A stretch of DNA of 64,000 bases from Nelumbo lutea (lineage: Eukaryota > Streptophyta > Magnoliopsida > Proteales > Nelumbonaceae): positions 62,902,383 to 62,966,382 of the forward strand of contig JAKGHH010000002.1 in NCBI GenBank assembly GCA_022828595.1, given 5' to 3'. The notes beneath the pieces are model-generated. The model was not told the DNA's origin and ran no database searches. It saw only the letters and a list, made by a program, of their open reading frames with translations. How positions within the stretch are numbered: the first letter of the stretch is position 1; each line of letters starts with the position of its first letter. Below, piece by piece: positions 50,285-62,231 of the stretch. The position numbers were made by a program, and so were the translations under genes.

Positions 50285-50953
50285 TTAGTAGGCGAAGCTC
50301 GCTCCTCGCCCTACTCCGCAGGTCGCTCTAGTTCGAGATCGTCGACTGCCTTGGTTTTTCCCTTTCAGGGCGGCAACATAGCATTTGCGAGACTCAAGTT
50401 GGTTGCCCCGCGCTACCCCCACACCGAAGTCCATGGGTAACATCATTGCCAGACAATAGGTGGAGACCACTGGATGCAGAATATGCATAATTGGTCGCCC
50501 TATTATGGCGTTGTATGGGGAGGTGGTCGCGACCACCAGGAAATCGTGGTTGAGTCTCACCGCGCACGGCCATGTGCCGACTTCCACAGGTACTGTTATT
50601 TTTCCCAAGGGCCTGACTTCCTCTTTGCCGAAGCCTACCAGAGGAGTGTGAGCGGGTTTCAAATTGCTTTTCTGCAACTGCAATTGGTCGAACGCCGATT
50701 TGAATAGTATGTCCGCTGAACTGCCTGAGTCTACCAGTACGCGTTGGACTTCGAAGTCGCTGATCCTTAGCTTTATGACGAGCGCGTCGTCGTGGGGGTA
50801 GTGAACACCTCGCGCGTCGTCTTCTGTAAAAAAGATCGATTCTTTCTTCTTCGGCCTCTTGGGAGGGTTCTGCTCCTCTCGGGCTGCTTCGCGAACTGAC
50901 GTCCTTACTGCCGCCGAAGTGCATCCTGCCACCACCGAACCGCCCACTATCAT
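50285..50953 (-). pseudogene. Aspartic protease of copy B
   Basis: One open frame of 222 codons with KKKESIFFTEDDARGVHYPH, the active site RVLVDSGSSADILFKSAF, PLVGFGKEEVRPLGKITV and AIIGRPIMHILHPVVSTY. The active-site DSG is intact. The frame ends before RT, which in Tat-type elements is normally the same polyprotein, so a frameshift lies near 50300. Best-preserved pol module after the RNase H block. Confidence 0.85.
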
Positions 50954-50970
50954 GTGGATGGTTCCCCGGA

Positions 50971-52792
50971 CTAGCCTTTCTTCTGGGGAGGTCGTTGCAA
51001 GGCTTCGGTCAGTCTGTTGCTCGGCTCGGGAACATCCTTCCCGTGTTCCCCTTGCCGACCTACTTTATTACTATTGTCATAATGTACAAAATTTCTTAAG
51101 TACCCGCGACGGATGAGTCCTTCTATCTTGTCGCGGAGGTTATTACATTGCTCAGTGGTATGACCGTGATCTTTATGAAAATTACAATATAAATTTTTGT
51201 TCCTCTCGTTGGGGTTGCTCTTCGGGTGAGGTGGCCACTTTACGTAAGGGGCGTCCTTGATCGTCATCAGGATCTCGGTCCGCCTTGTGTTCAATTGTGT
51301 GTAATCCGTCCGAACTGCTAAGGGAGCTCGGGACGGCTGGCTTGGCTTCGCTTATCGATTATGGTCTCTTCTGTCACTGGGGTTGGAGGGCTGCTCGCCT
51401 TCTCTTTTTCTTTTTCCAACCCCGCCTTCGTTTCTCTGGTTGATCTCTTCCTCTATTCTCATAAACTTGTCCGCGAGCTTGAGGAAGTCGGCCACGGTTG
51501 CTGGCTGGCTGGCCACCATGTGCCATTTGAACTCTTTGTGCGTCACCCCTCTTTTGGTCGCGGCGAAGTGTACCGCGGGGTCTAACCGAGGGATCTGCAA
51601 ACATGCTTCATTGAACCGTTTGATGTAGCTCCGGATGGGTTCTCCCTCTCTTTGGATTACCCCGAAGATACTTTCCTCGGTTCTGGGACATCTTTTGCTA
51701 GTAACAAAGTGCGTAGTGAAGATCTGCACAAAATGGGGCCAGCTTCTTATTGACCCGGAAGCTAGGTTCCGGTACCAGGTGCGGACCACCCCTCTGAAGG
51801 TGGTGGTGAAGGCCACGCACATGCATGACTCGCTTGCCCTAGCGAGGTGCATTTGCGACTGAAACGCGTCGACGTGGTCGTTGGGGTCAAAGGACCCATC
51901 ATACTTGTCCAGAGAAGGGAGTTTGAAATCTCTATGCAAGGGGACTGCCAAAAGTTCTACTGAAAGGGGGGAAGGAACTGAGAGAATGGGGACGGTTTTT
52001 ACCTCCCCCGAGCTCGTTTCTTCCTTGCCTTTGAGCTCAGGTAGCACGTGGGTAGCAGTTCGGCGACTTCGCCTACGACTTCTTTGAGTGGGCCTGGTGC
52101 TGGCGCTGCTTGCCTCCGTGTTGCCGAGCTCGATGGGCTCGGATTGCTGGCCTGCTACTAAGGCACTGAAGCAGTTATCCGTGAGTGGGAACTCGGGCTT
52201 GGAGTGCCGAGGTGACTTTGTTGGCAATGTTCTTGACCCACCGGCGGGCTGCAAAGAGGGGTGATCTTTCTTTGCTTTCGGCCCGGGGATGTGGCCTGAC
52301 TGTTAGGGGGTTCTGCTGTCGGGAAGCCTCTCCTTGGTGAGGTCGTCCACCTTGAGGGGAGGCCTTGACCGGCTTTGAAACAGGGTGCCGGGGGGGGAGT
52401 GGCTGGTTCAAGGGTAGCTGAGGGAATTGTTGTTGATATTGGTGTTGGGAGAGGTGGTGCAACACCTGGTGTTGTTGGAGTTGGTGCTACTGAAATTGCT
52501 GCATTTGGGCCTGCATTGCCCGCATGCATTGCATCAAATCATCTATCTGGTTTTGGCGGGCTGCCAGTGGGACAACAGTTGGTTCTGCGAAGTTCATTTT
52601 GATGGGGAGTGGAAGAGGGATGTTCAGCGAGGGAGTGTTCAGAGGTGCCACCGCATGTGGCACATTCAAACTTGGGGTCCCATCCACTAAAAGGGGGATG
52701 GTGAATTGCCCAATGCACACCGCCGGAAAATGAAGTTGTTCCCCAGTAGTGGCTATTTCGGTTCCACGTCCAGCACTGTTGGAGGAGGCCAT
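50971..52792 (-). pseudogene. gag of copy B
   Basis: Start Met at 52792 (MASSNSAGRGTEIATT), about 100 bases inside the LTR edge. A TAG stop at 52487-52489 lies in a Gln-rich region where CAG codons dominate. The same frame resumes (HQLQQHQVLHHLSQHQ) until a frameshift near 52200-52250. The capsid core is then uninterrupted from 52254 to 51352: YDGSFDPNDHVDAFQSQM, GVVRTWYRNLASGSIRSW, REGEPIRSYIKRFNEACLQI, KEFKWHMVASQPATVADFLK. After another stop comes the C-x2-H-x4-H-x4-C zinc knuckle (CNFHKDHGHTTEQC, about 51150-51190). Gag builds the particle and binds the RNA. Confidence 0.88.
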
Positions 52793-52867
52793 TTCGGTGT
52801 TAGAGTGGGTGTTGGAGTTTTTGAAATAAGGGTAGGTAAAAGAGATTTAGAGGGAGGCTTTTAGAAG

Positions 52868-52889
52868 CTTTCCCACAGACGTCGCCAAT
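52868..52889 (-). other. Primer-binding region of copy B
   Basis: Minus strand next to the LTR: AT then TGGCGACGTCTGTGGGAAAG. Same region as in copy A; the A at the sixth position of TGGCGA departs from the TGGCGC expected of a tRNA-Asp-like primer site. Confidence 0.6.
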
Positions 52890-53776
52890 TGATGGAGCGC
52901 GATCCGTCCGGTCTTAGCTGTCAACGAACTCGCCTCTGAGCTTGAGTGTCAGGGAGCCTGAAACGGGAAAGATGAGAGAACTCCGAGGGGAACCCGGTGT
53001 GATAACTCCGAAGCTCAAGTCAGTAATCTCTCAAAGGCAAAGTGTAGACCAGATAGCGCAAAGTTCACATACCTTGTGTGTTAGGGGCAGGGGGCTCTTA
53101 TAATCACTTCGCGCACTCGCTCCGAGGCCCTTGTCAGGTCGGGTATGATTACTCTTACGTCTGTCAATTCGGCCGTCATCCTTTCTGCTGGGACAGAATC
53201 GTCACTGCCTAACCGTCTCTCTAACTGGAGATGGTGGTGTCAGGTGGCGGTGGCAGGTGGCCGTTTAGAGTGCAACCGTCAAGCGTCAGATCCCAAGTCA
53301 GTGTCAGGCATAGTACGATTTGTTTGGTTTTGGTGCCCTGAAGGTGATGTGGAGTGGTGAGCGAGGCGAAGTCTTGAGTTCCGAGGTATGTATAGGGCAA
53401 GTCAGTTCGACGAGGGGTATCCCAAGCTATTACAAGGCTGGCCAGTTCGACGAGGTGTATCCTGAACTGTTACAAGGCTGGCCAGTTCGGCGAGGTGTAT
53501 CCCGAACTGTTACAAGGCAGGCCAGTTTGGCGTGGTATGTCCCGAATTGTTGCAAGGTAGGCCAGTTCGGCGAGGTATGTCCCGAACTGTTGCAAGGCAG
53601 GCCAATTTGGATTACTTTCTGGTTTGGGGCCAATGGTGAGTTCGGGCCCCTAGTAGGGAGTTCGGTCCGCTGGTTTCTCCCCTTGGTGTTCGCACCTTAG
53701 GCTTACTTTTGTGCCAAACTGTTGCTTTTGCCACGTGTCGCATAACTGTAAGATCGGGCCAAATCTTCCTTCATCA
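52890..53776 (-). repeat. 5' LTR of copy B
   Basis: 887 bp, TGATG...CATCA. Minus-strand TATA TATAAGAG at plus 53095-53102; five 40-bp tandem units at 53400-53599 with a partial unit to 53610; G-box CACGTG at 53732-53737. It is visibly diverged from the 3' LTR by scattered substitutions and one deletion around 53301, so the insertion is not recent. Confidence 0.92.
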
Positions 53777-55009
53777 AATACCAATGAAAAGTGAAAACAC
53801 AAGGTGGTAGTCATATATTCCAAAAAAATGGCCTTTGACATACCATTAAAAGGTAGGTGTTGTGAATATGAAGAAACTTTCGAAGCTAAAGGACAAATAA
53901 GCTGATGATGATGTAAAGACTCCTTTGGGCATGAGGCGACAAGCATGATATACGATATTGAGCATTTTGCATGTCAATTAGCAAGGGGATATTGCAAATA
54001 AGATGAGTAGTTTGTTCAAGTAAAGAATAAATAATGTCGCGTTTCCAATTTTTAGTATCGGAGTTCATCAACTCTAACATTATTCAATCAACATTATAAA
54101 TACATGAAGTGCTTCTAACAAGTCTAGAAGGAAGCCATGGATCTTCATATATATAACTTGTCTGTCACTGCCAATAATGAAACACGACCCCTTTAAAGGG
54201 CCATTCTTACTAGTTAACATACTTCTCCAAATAGGGCATCCCCCATTTTCATGTCTTGCATTTCAAAAGTTAGACTTGGATTCAAAAGAATGATACTCTC
54301 ACCCCCTCTATTACTGAACCCCACAGTTAATATTTAAAGTTGAGAATTTGTTTTTAATAACATATTTGATCCAGTCCAACCTGAATACATAATAAATGGA
54401 CCAGGTTTGATCTTATCCAATGAATATTTTGGACCGGTACAATTTGATGTATGGACAATCTAATATGTTGAAATTCATTTTGATTTAGATTGGTTTCAAC
54501 CCAAACACGATCCATTGACACCTATATTTTTATCTTATATCATTGGACCAGATATTGGCTTAATCCAACCTACTCCAATATAAATTTATTACGGTCAGAC
54601 CATGTCCAATCCAATCTAATAAATATTTTGGACTAAATTGATCTAATCCAATATGTCTTGTTGGTCCATCCAAATTGATTTTGGATTGAACAAAGTCCAA
54701 TCAAAGACTGGTCCATTAACACCCTTAGTTCAAATTAATTCCCACCCAAAATTGTGAGCTAGAGCATTATTTTTCTTACAAACACCTTTATAAATGTTTT
54801 GAATTGCCATGTAATACGAGGGCACCATTGAGATGGTTGGCTTTATTAGAACTTCACACACATGAGAGATGATAAGACCTCTAACCCTGTAACTTCAATT
54901 AAAATATATCAATGAGGAATTTCTAACATTCAACTTTACAAACATCAAACATTTATAACATTTCATTGAGGAATTTCTAACATTCACCATATGCATCATG
55001 TGAACCCCA
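53777..55009. other. Repeat-derived non-coding DNA
   Basis: No gene. From about 54350 to 54730 words such as GGTCCA, TTGGAC and GTCCAATC recur in both orientations, as in dispersed plant repeats based on these motifs, but no ends can be set. Confidence 0.4.
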
Positions 55010-56090
55010 TCTTATCAAATTATGTCGAAATTTTGGATCAACAGTTTAGATACACACATCAAAAACTATAATGAAGATGTACGGGGAGAGAGGGTATCCA
55101 TGTCCCAACATTTTTTGTTGTGACCCTCTCCCCCAAATGATCACTTAGCAGCTTACTAAAAAGATGTAGATGAAATACACAAGTTAAGTTATGAAATTAC
55201 TCAAAGAAATCCCATTATTTGAAGAGACCAATCAATAAGCTTCTACTCAACTCGATCGTAGGCTTTGGCAATACCTAACTTCGATTAAAAGTTTTCATGT
55301 TAACCAAATAATTTTGAGTAATAGTGCACAATCTCTCTTAGTAGCAATATTTCTACTATATTGAATCTTGCACCTATGGATGAAGGTGTTTTGGAAGGGC
55401 GAAAATGAGCCTATCAGGAAGAGGCTTTAATATGTTTACAATTTTTTTCATTACAACTTTATAAGACACATTAACAAGGTTAATGGGCTAGAGATCATGT
55501 GTGGAGTCCACATTATCTTTTTTTTTTGTTTGAAGTAACACAATGGTTGTGCGATCAATTTCAACAAGTGTTTGGGTTTTTGAAAAAAATAAAAACTTAC
55601 AAAGCCTGCCAAATTTGTTCCCACTTATTGCCAACATGTTTGGCCACAAGTAGCTTGTTTAGGCTTAGTGCCTTAGCACAGTAGAGAATAATGTCTCTTC
55701 CACACTTCCTTTGCATCATGAACCCTACTAAGAAGAGCATTATCTCTGTAGTAATTTGCATTGGCAAGAGAGATTTTGAAAGGTTGAAGCTATTGGGAAT
55801 AGACAAGAAGAAAATAACATAATGAAAATTTCTTGCACCAAGGCACTCATTTCAACCAAATCCCAGGTCCACTATCAACTTTTTTCCTGAGCCTAAATAA
55901 TGTATTGTCTTCTTCTATTGGTGGAGGAGATATGAAAGAAGGTGATGTTGCAGTCTCCCTCATGTAGCTAAGAGACACGCAAACATTGTTTCCAAAAAAG
56001 TTCAATGACTTCCAAAATTCTATTAGGTTATTGTTTAATTTGTTGCTCCTCATATGGAGAATGACTAAAATGGTTGTTTGTTTCCTCTTA
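55010..56090 (-). mobile_element. L1-type LINE relic (RT N-terminal region)
   Basis: The minus strand gives ARPINLVNVSYKVVMKKIVN-like text near 55420-55510 and then DRLIFALPKHLHP and degraded RT blocks down to about 55020, corresponding to the first RT motifs of plant L1 ORF2. Upstream (55950-55550) is the endonuclease-RT linker with NANYYRDNALL and EVWKRHYSLLC-like words. Numerous frameshifts and stops. Confidence 0.6.
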
Positions 56091-56759
56091 TCTCTTATCT
56101 CTTAAAGTGCAATGATACAACTTTTTTTTTTTTCAATGGTATCCCCAAAAGACAAATAAAAACTCTCATATATGGAGTCAAAATAAATATTTGATAAATC
56201 TTAAAATTCATAATTCAAAACAATATTATCTACATTTAAAGTTTAGATGAAAGAAAAATTCACTAATACCAATATACTTCTTAAGGTAGTTATTGCATGT
56301 TCAGATGTCAGATTTCAAAGCAAATGAACATGGCTAACATCAATGTTATTTTGAATGGCTAAAATTATCTAATTTGTTGCTCCTCATACGTGGGCTTTGA
56401 ACCTTCCACTAATTTATGTTAAATATACTTTTCTTACAGCACATGTCTTCAAATCTAAGAGGACCAAATATATTCCTTATAGCTATATAGTGTGTAAGAC
56501 AATTGGAGAGTGCTCAAATGGGCCATTGGTTTCACTAAAATTGGATATACCCAAATCCTATGTTGTCTTGCTAATTTCCACATTCAAAATAAATATATTA
56601 GTCAGATTTATATTGGATTCTTGTTATTGCAACCAGATATTAGTGACAAACATATCATATACCCTCCATAAAATGAACGAAGAGTTACTTTGATACTTTA
56701 CTAACAAAATGAACGCATTAAACTTAAACCCATTATTATTTAGTAAAAATACAACGTTG
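56091..56759. other. Non-coding DNA
   Basis: AT-rich; no gene or repeat end recognised. It changes at about 56760 to GC-richer unique sequence that belongs to the next promoter. Confidence 0.4.
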
Positions 56760-56910
56760 AAACCAGCTTTATTAATAGGATACCAAATCGAGCCGGATCA
56801 TAGCACATGGGATAAGGGATAAGGTTTTGTCCATAGTTAGTCCAGTTACAAACCGATCGAATTCGGATCGTCATTAAGTGGACCGATTTCGATTTCGAGT
56901 TCGGATAGCG

Positions 56911-57067
56911 TTTCCCGCGATACGGGTCGTAGGCTCGTAGCTTCTAGCTGCGTAAGCCTAAGACCTTCGACCCAACAACTTATCCAATTTTCACGATTTT
57001 CCCAAGATATAAGGGGTATTTCTGTCAAACAAAATAGGATATAAATACATGAAGAAAGCGCGGGAAA
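56911..57067 (+). promoter_or_regulatory. E2F sites and TATA box of the DNA polymerase epsilon gene
   Basis: TTTCCCGC at 56911-56918 and the inverse GCGGGAAA at 57060-57067 are perfect E2F consensus sites. A TATA box TATAAATA lies at 57040-57047, predicting a start near 57070-57080 and a leader of about 190 bases. E2F/DP control is the expected S-phase regulation of a replicative polymerase. Confidence 0.65.
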
Positions 57068-57264
57068 ACGGTCAGTAGGGGTTGCGCGGCAACTATGTCA
57101 AGACCGAGGGGTTCGCGAACTTCTCCGGCAACTATTACTCGAGAATCCTATCCAACGTTAGCTAGCATCTAGGGTTTTAAGTCTGTTGATTGAATCAGAG
57201 GTACAGACTTATTTTTTTTCTACGTCCATTTCCGAGTGATTAGAAGCTGCACTAGGAAGCAACC

Positions 57265-58081
57265 ATGAACAATGAAGGTAGGCGGAGAGATCGCAGGGAT
57301 TCGAGAAGTACCAAGAAGCAAAAGCTCATTCGCAGTGCCGAAGAAGAACTTGAATCAAAACTAGGCTTTGATCTGTTCACCGAAGGCGAAAAGAGGCTTG
57401 GATGGTTGCTGACTTTTGCATCTGTAAGTCACTTGCTCCCAATTCGTGGTCTTCATTCCCGTCTTCCTTTCTCCCAATTGCCCATTTATATGCTCCTAGA
57501 ATTCATTTGGAAATATTTTCAATGTTCTCATTTTTTGCAGTCATCGTGGGAGGATGAAGATACTAACAAGACATATAGTTGTGCGGATCTTTACTTTGTT
57601 TCTCAGGTATCTCCCCCCTCCTTCCTTTAATCGAACAGCACATGCTTCCATAAGCAGGATAGGTTGTTTTACTGGTCATTTTGGAAATATTTTTTCTTTC
57701 CCGTTCGCTAATCTGGCTTAGACTTCGGTTTATATTCAATTGTTTTACTTTTTTTTGGCTGCAGGATGGATCTACTTTTAAATCGAAATATAAATTTCCT
57801 CCTTACTTCTACGCAGCCACAAAGGTACAGTTAAAACAATACCTGACAGGAGGAGCAGGATTGGAACTTCTGATAAAAAATTGGGTTAACAGAATCTTTT
57901 TTTCAGTAGTTAGTGCGTTAATATTTTGATTTCATTGTTTTTGAATTTTCATTTTTGATAATTTGTGCTTTCGATGATGTTCCAGGATAAAATGGAATTG
58001 GATGTTGAGGCATATCTTAAACGACGATATGAAGGGCAAATTTCTGATATAGAAATAGTAGAAAAAGAGGACCTTGATCTG
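57265..58081 (+). CDS. POL2A: DNA polymerase epsilon catalytic subunit, N-terminal four exons
   Basis: Exons 57265-57423, 57541-57606, 57765-57824 and 57986-58081, all GT-AG with phase 0 junctions, encode the first 127 residues. The N-terminus is basic (RRRDRRDSRSTKKQK), followed by ESKLGFDLFTEGEKRLGWLL, SSWEDEDTNKTYSCADLYFV, KYKFPPYFYAATK and MELDVEAYLKRRYEGQISDI. This is the conserved start of plant POL2-type catalytic subunits of DNA polymerase epsilon, the leading-strand replicase; Arabidopsis TILTED1/ESD7 is the family reference. The exonuclease and polymerase domains (the full protein exceeds 2,000 residues) are not in the window: after the donor at 58082 no next exon is visible up to 64000. 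Either the intron is very long or the gene is broken here. I annotate it as a partial gene. Confidence 0.88.
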
Positions 58082-58156
58082 GTAATTACTGTTCTTCCTG
58101 CCTCTGAAATATGTCTTTCTCATTCGAAATTGCATTCTTTCCCTGCTTCCAAATGA

Positions 58157-58941
58157 TCATGTTTCCAGAAATTTTGGAAGAATTCAAGTTAGCTTAGAAA
58201 CCTGAACTTTCTGGATAAGTTGAACCAAGATAAAAGGAAAGGATAATAGGCCACTTATTTTTGTGAATGAAGGATTAAGGCAGTGAAATTAAAGCAATTC
58301 AGATTTCAGAGTTGATTACAATACTTAATAACCTCCAAACTGCTATGATGTAATATGGCAAGCTGGGTTAAAGATATAAAGCAGAAAGCCACAAGGAATG
58401 CAACCAAAACCAGGGCTAAAATTTATGTCCCAAAGAGACTAAAAGAGGTGGAACATCGTGACTATCTTTTTAGGAGTGTTAAAGGTGAATTCATTTTCAT
58501 TAGCAGTCATTGACTGACATACATTTGGAGGTCCTGCTGATTGTTGGGAAATTACACTTATGCCTATAATGGCATGAAGTATAAGTGGCATGAAGTATGG
58601 GCCTCTCATTTTGGTGAATGGTCCAATTTTGGGTCCAGGGCCATTTGTTGCGGATCGGGATTTGGTTGGATCTGTGGCAGGTTTAAATAGGGCAGGCTCG
58701 ACAGGTGGGTCTGAAATCTAAGTTCTTAGTGATGATCAGTGTTGTGTGGGACAGGCTTAAGGCCAATATTGGCCCAAGAGTGTCAAGAGCCCAAATGCCC
58801 AATACATGCTGGATTAAAATCTAATGATGATGAAGGTCTTCAGAAGTGTATTGAAGAAGTGATAATGGAGGTATATAAGTGATGCACAAATAGGAAACAA
58901 GTCTCATTCTCTCTCTTAGTGGTAGGTCTGTGTGAAACTTA
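58157..58941. other. Presumed intron 4 sequence
   Basis: No exon of the polymerase gene and no other gene could be recognised. The stretch is of average composition, and after 58580 it contains GGGCC-rich words of unknown origin. Confidence 0.4.
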
Positions 58942-59301
58942 GGCTTTGTTTGGATCCGGTGTAAAACGTCATCAGTGTAAAAGTACATTGATGACGTTTT
59001 ACACTGAACCGTATATATAGGTGACCATTACATTTTGAAAACCGTGATAAAAATAGTGTAAAGTTTTACATCGATAAAATCAATGTAGTATTTACATTGA
59101 TTATTGATGTAAAACTTTATGCTTGATGAGGTTTTACATCGATTCACGATGTAAAACTCCACTCCATCCAAACGCCAACAAATCTAAACCGGAGTGGAGT
59201 TTTACGTCGATCATAATTACACGCTTCTTCCAAATGCCTACAAAATGAACCGGTGTAAAATTTAAATTGGTTCTTGATTTATATCGCTTCCAAATGCAGC
59301 C
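58942..59301. mobile_element. 360-bp Tourist-like MITE
   Basis: Ends GGCTTTGTTTGGATCCG and, reverse-complemented, GGCTGCATTTGGAAGCG; TTA on both sides (58939-58941 and 59302-59304) is the target duplication typical of PIF/Harbinger elements. The inside is full of inverted words (GTGTAAAACGTCATCA / TGATGACGTTTTACAC) and GATGTAAAACT repeats, so it can fold extensively. Confidence 0.8.
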
Positions 59302-59399
59302 TTAAAGATTATTAGTTTCATGTTTCTCGGATTATGCTTGATTGTGGTTTGCTCAACTGGCCCGTATTGTAGGTGTAGAAGGTGAGGAGTTGATGCACA

Positions 59400-61140
59400 T
59401 GGAAGCTTATTCTTGTTCTCTTATTTTGTTTAGGGTCTCACACCAATCAATATGAAGGAAGGGAGGTAATGGATTCAGTGGGGGTGTCTATCAGTTTGCC
59501 ATTTGATCAAAATCTCCTCCTCATAAGGTATATGGGACCTGGCTTGGCTAGAGATGGAGGAGGCATTGGAGGTCGTAGGAGGTGACAAAGAAGTTGAGGT
59601 TGAAGAAGGGTTGGATTAGTTAGAAAAGGAGGGAGGTGAGGTTGAGAATAAGAAGGTTTGGTTTGACAAATTCACCAAGTTAACATAATGATTTATTGCC
59701 TTCTCGATGCTCTCCTTGCAAAGCTATTCATGGTATATTGCCTTCCACCCTTCCTTGCTTTAAATTTGATGCCTGTGTAGGAAACGAAGTGTTGTTTCGA
59801 AAGGATGTTTGGGTTAGAGAGATTCCCCTCAGTGATAGGTTCCCTACTATTTATTCATTGTTAGAAAATAAAATGAGAGTGATCTCTTCAGTTTTTATTG
59901 ATAATTCATGGGACTTGGGTTTAAGGAGGTCTAATGGATCGGAAATGGTAATGGTGGATGAATAAGTTACTCTTTTAGGGTCAACCTATCTGAATCAATC
60001 TTATTTGGACAATAGAATTTGGAAACCTTCCCCTTCTGGTGTGTTCATTTGTTCCTCTATCTTTGATGTCCTTATTCAATAAACAAACCCCGCAAGGAAA
60101 TTTCCTTCAAAGGAGGTTTGGTGTCGGCATGTACCTCCAAAAATTTAGGCTTTTTGTTGGGAGATGGTTCTCCAAAAAAACCAATACTCTAGATATGTTG
60201 CAAAGAAAAAGGCCAAATTTTTGCCTGTCACCCCGTGTTTGTAGCCTTTGTTTGGGTTCCGGTGACTGGTAAGACGATCACACGTATTAATTTCTTGTCA
60301 GTTTGTGTGCTTTATTTGGACCTGGTTCTCTTCTATCTTTGGTTGTAGGTGGACACCTCCCTAGGACGTTGTAAGTCTTTTAGACCCAAGCTTTTTCAGG
60401 CAACCGAAGAGGTGTGGGAGATTAATGTCGAGAGCCTTTTTTTTTTGATAAAATTAATGTGGAGATCCTTGAGAGAAATTATACTAAGGTTAGTTTGGGA
60501 AGAAAGAAACAATAGGATCTTTAAAGGAGTGGAGATATCCAAGGAGGAAACTATAGAAAGAATAACCAATATGATTATTCAATGGTTGAAAACTTTGAAT
60601 TTGTTTAAAGATTTCTCAGCTGAGGACATTTATAGGAATTGGGGAGTGGTGGCATCTACAACTTCCATAAAACCTACTGTGTAGGAGTTGTGGTCCCTAC
60701 TAGCATAACAAAGAATGAAGCTGAACTTTGATGGGAGCTCTAGAGGTAACCTGGGCCCTATAGGGGGAATATTTAGAGATGAAAATGGCAAAACTGTGGC
60801 TATGTTTTTGGGGTCGATAGGAGTGGGGGACTCACTGAGAGTGGAGGTGATGGCCTTGTTTTAAGGTGTAAGATATGCCAAACAATTGGGGTTAACACCA
60901 AGTTGAGATAGAGGGGGACTAGCTGCAATCAGATAAGTTGGGAGCCTGGATTTATAGACAATAAGGGAAATCCTCAATACAACAAGGGAGATTAGTGGGC
61001 AGTTTTGTAATAAAGATTGCTGGGCTATTTTGTAATAAAGATGCTGGGGACTCAACACTTGTTTAGGGGTTGAGAGTTGTACTTAATTTTGTATTAATGA
61101 ACTTACCATTTCCAATAAAAAATGATTTATTTTTTAATTG
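59400..61140 (+). mobile_element. L1-type LINE relic (ORF2 C-terminal, zf-RVT and RNase H)
   Basis: In shifting plus-strand frames: FRKDVWVREIPLSDRFPTIY (59790-59850), a zinc-domain remnant (SPRVCSLC, about 60220-60250), RLVWEERNNRIFKGVEISKE (60490-60550), and an RNase H start (KLNFDGSSRGNLGPIGGIFR then DENGKTVAMFLGS, 60715-60830). Stops are frequent. It sits in the presumed intron of the polymerase gene, in the same orientation. Confidence 0.65.
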
Positions 61141-62231
61141 ATAGAACAATTCCTATAAATCAGGTGGTGGTTGTAGAGATCAAAATGGATAAAACACTTG
61201 AGTTATTTTTCTTGGTAGGAGAGAAACATGTTGAAGCCACATTTAGGTGCCTAGAAGAAAATGAGTGAAGAAATAGGATGCTGTTGGTGGTGAGCATGTT
61301 TTACAATATTGGCAGGTTTTGGTGAAATCTCCTAGAAATCTCCCCATTTTGTGAGTGGGCAATATGAAATATTCCAAGGATCCTCTTCTCCTACATAAAC
61401 ATGATATATTAGGGATATTTTGAATGTCGTTGATAAATCAAACATCTAAAATTTGCATTTTAGAATTTTCCAAACTTTATAATATTTTGTTAAAAATTTA
61501 TGGAAATTTTTTCCTATAAGAGAAAATGGGGTTTTTGTGATTGGATGATTGGTTTACTATTTTCAATGCGGTTCGCTTACTAAGTCATAATAATTTAAAA
61601 AAGGGGATAAAAAGAAAAACAACTAAGAGGGTTCTCAATTTGATTAAAATGTATATTAACAAGAAAGATAGAAATCAAACAACAAGTGAATGACTTTTGT
61701 ATAGAAGAGAAGATGGCTAAAAGACTAAGAAAGAGACAGAGAGAGAAAGCTATTTTAGTCTCTTAATATTTTCTTATTTGATTTTAGAGGTTGCATGCTA
61801 TTGTTTTTCTGACTCTTAACGTGCAATTACATGATGTTTTATTAACAAATTCTATGTTTTTTAGTCATTTCCCTTATTTTTTAGGTTTTTTAAATATCTT
61901 GGTGAAATAACCTTGACAATTTTCCTATTATGGTATGGAAAAATGTCCATCAATATTGAAATTGTGAATCATGGTGGTGATTGGAGGTGGCTAATGATGG
62001 CAATTCTAGGATCATTAGAAGAAGATTGCTTTGAAGGTGAGAGGGAGAGGTAGAAGAAAAAAACATTAGAGTTCTTCAATGATATTGTAGCATTGTCCTT
62101 GCTAACTAGAGGAATGCCCAAAAGTGTCAAGGGACAATAGAGAATGGCAGAGGTAAGAAATGAGAGGTATAGGGGCTCATTGTAGATTTTGGGCATTATT
62201 TTGATTTGGGGTGCCTTTGTAGATTTTGTAC
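61141..62231. other. AT-rich non-coding DNA
   Basis: No gene or element ends recognised; the open frame on the minus strand at 62196-61969 has no domain. Confidence 0.4.

Larger units (their letters stand above)
43136..53776 (-). mobile_element. Ty3/gypsy (Tat-type) LTR retrotransposon, copy B, complete structure
   Basis: The element is 10.6 kb with both LTRs, PBS, gag, protease, RT, two RNase H modules, integrase, an additional gene on the opposite strand and a polypurine tract. The order and the second RNase H place it in the Tat group; the opposite-strand gene between integrase and 3' LTR resembles what is known for Retand- and Grande-like members. Flanks AGTAT and AATAC differ by two transitions and may be a decayed 5-bp target duplication. 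A stop in gag, a deleted RT active site, a stop in integrase and further frameshifts make it non-autonomous, although it is better preserved than copy A. Confidence 0.93.

Noticed and set aside
52792..53776. An extra ORF upstream of gag, which would make the element Ogre-like
   Set aside because: Only about 100 bases separate LTR and gag start, so there is no room for the Ogre ORF1.
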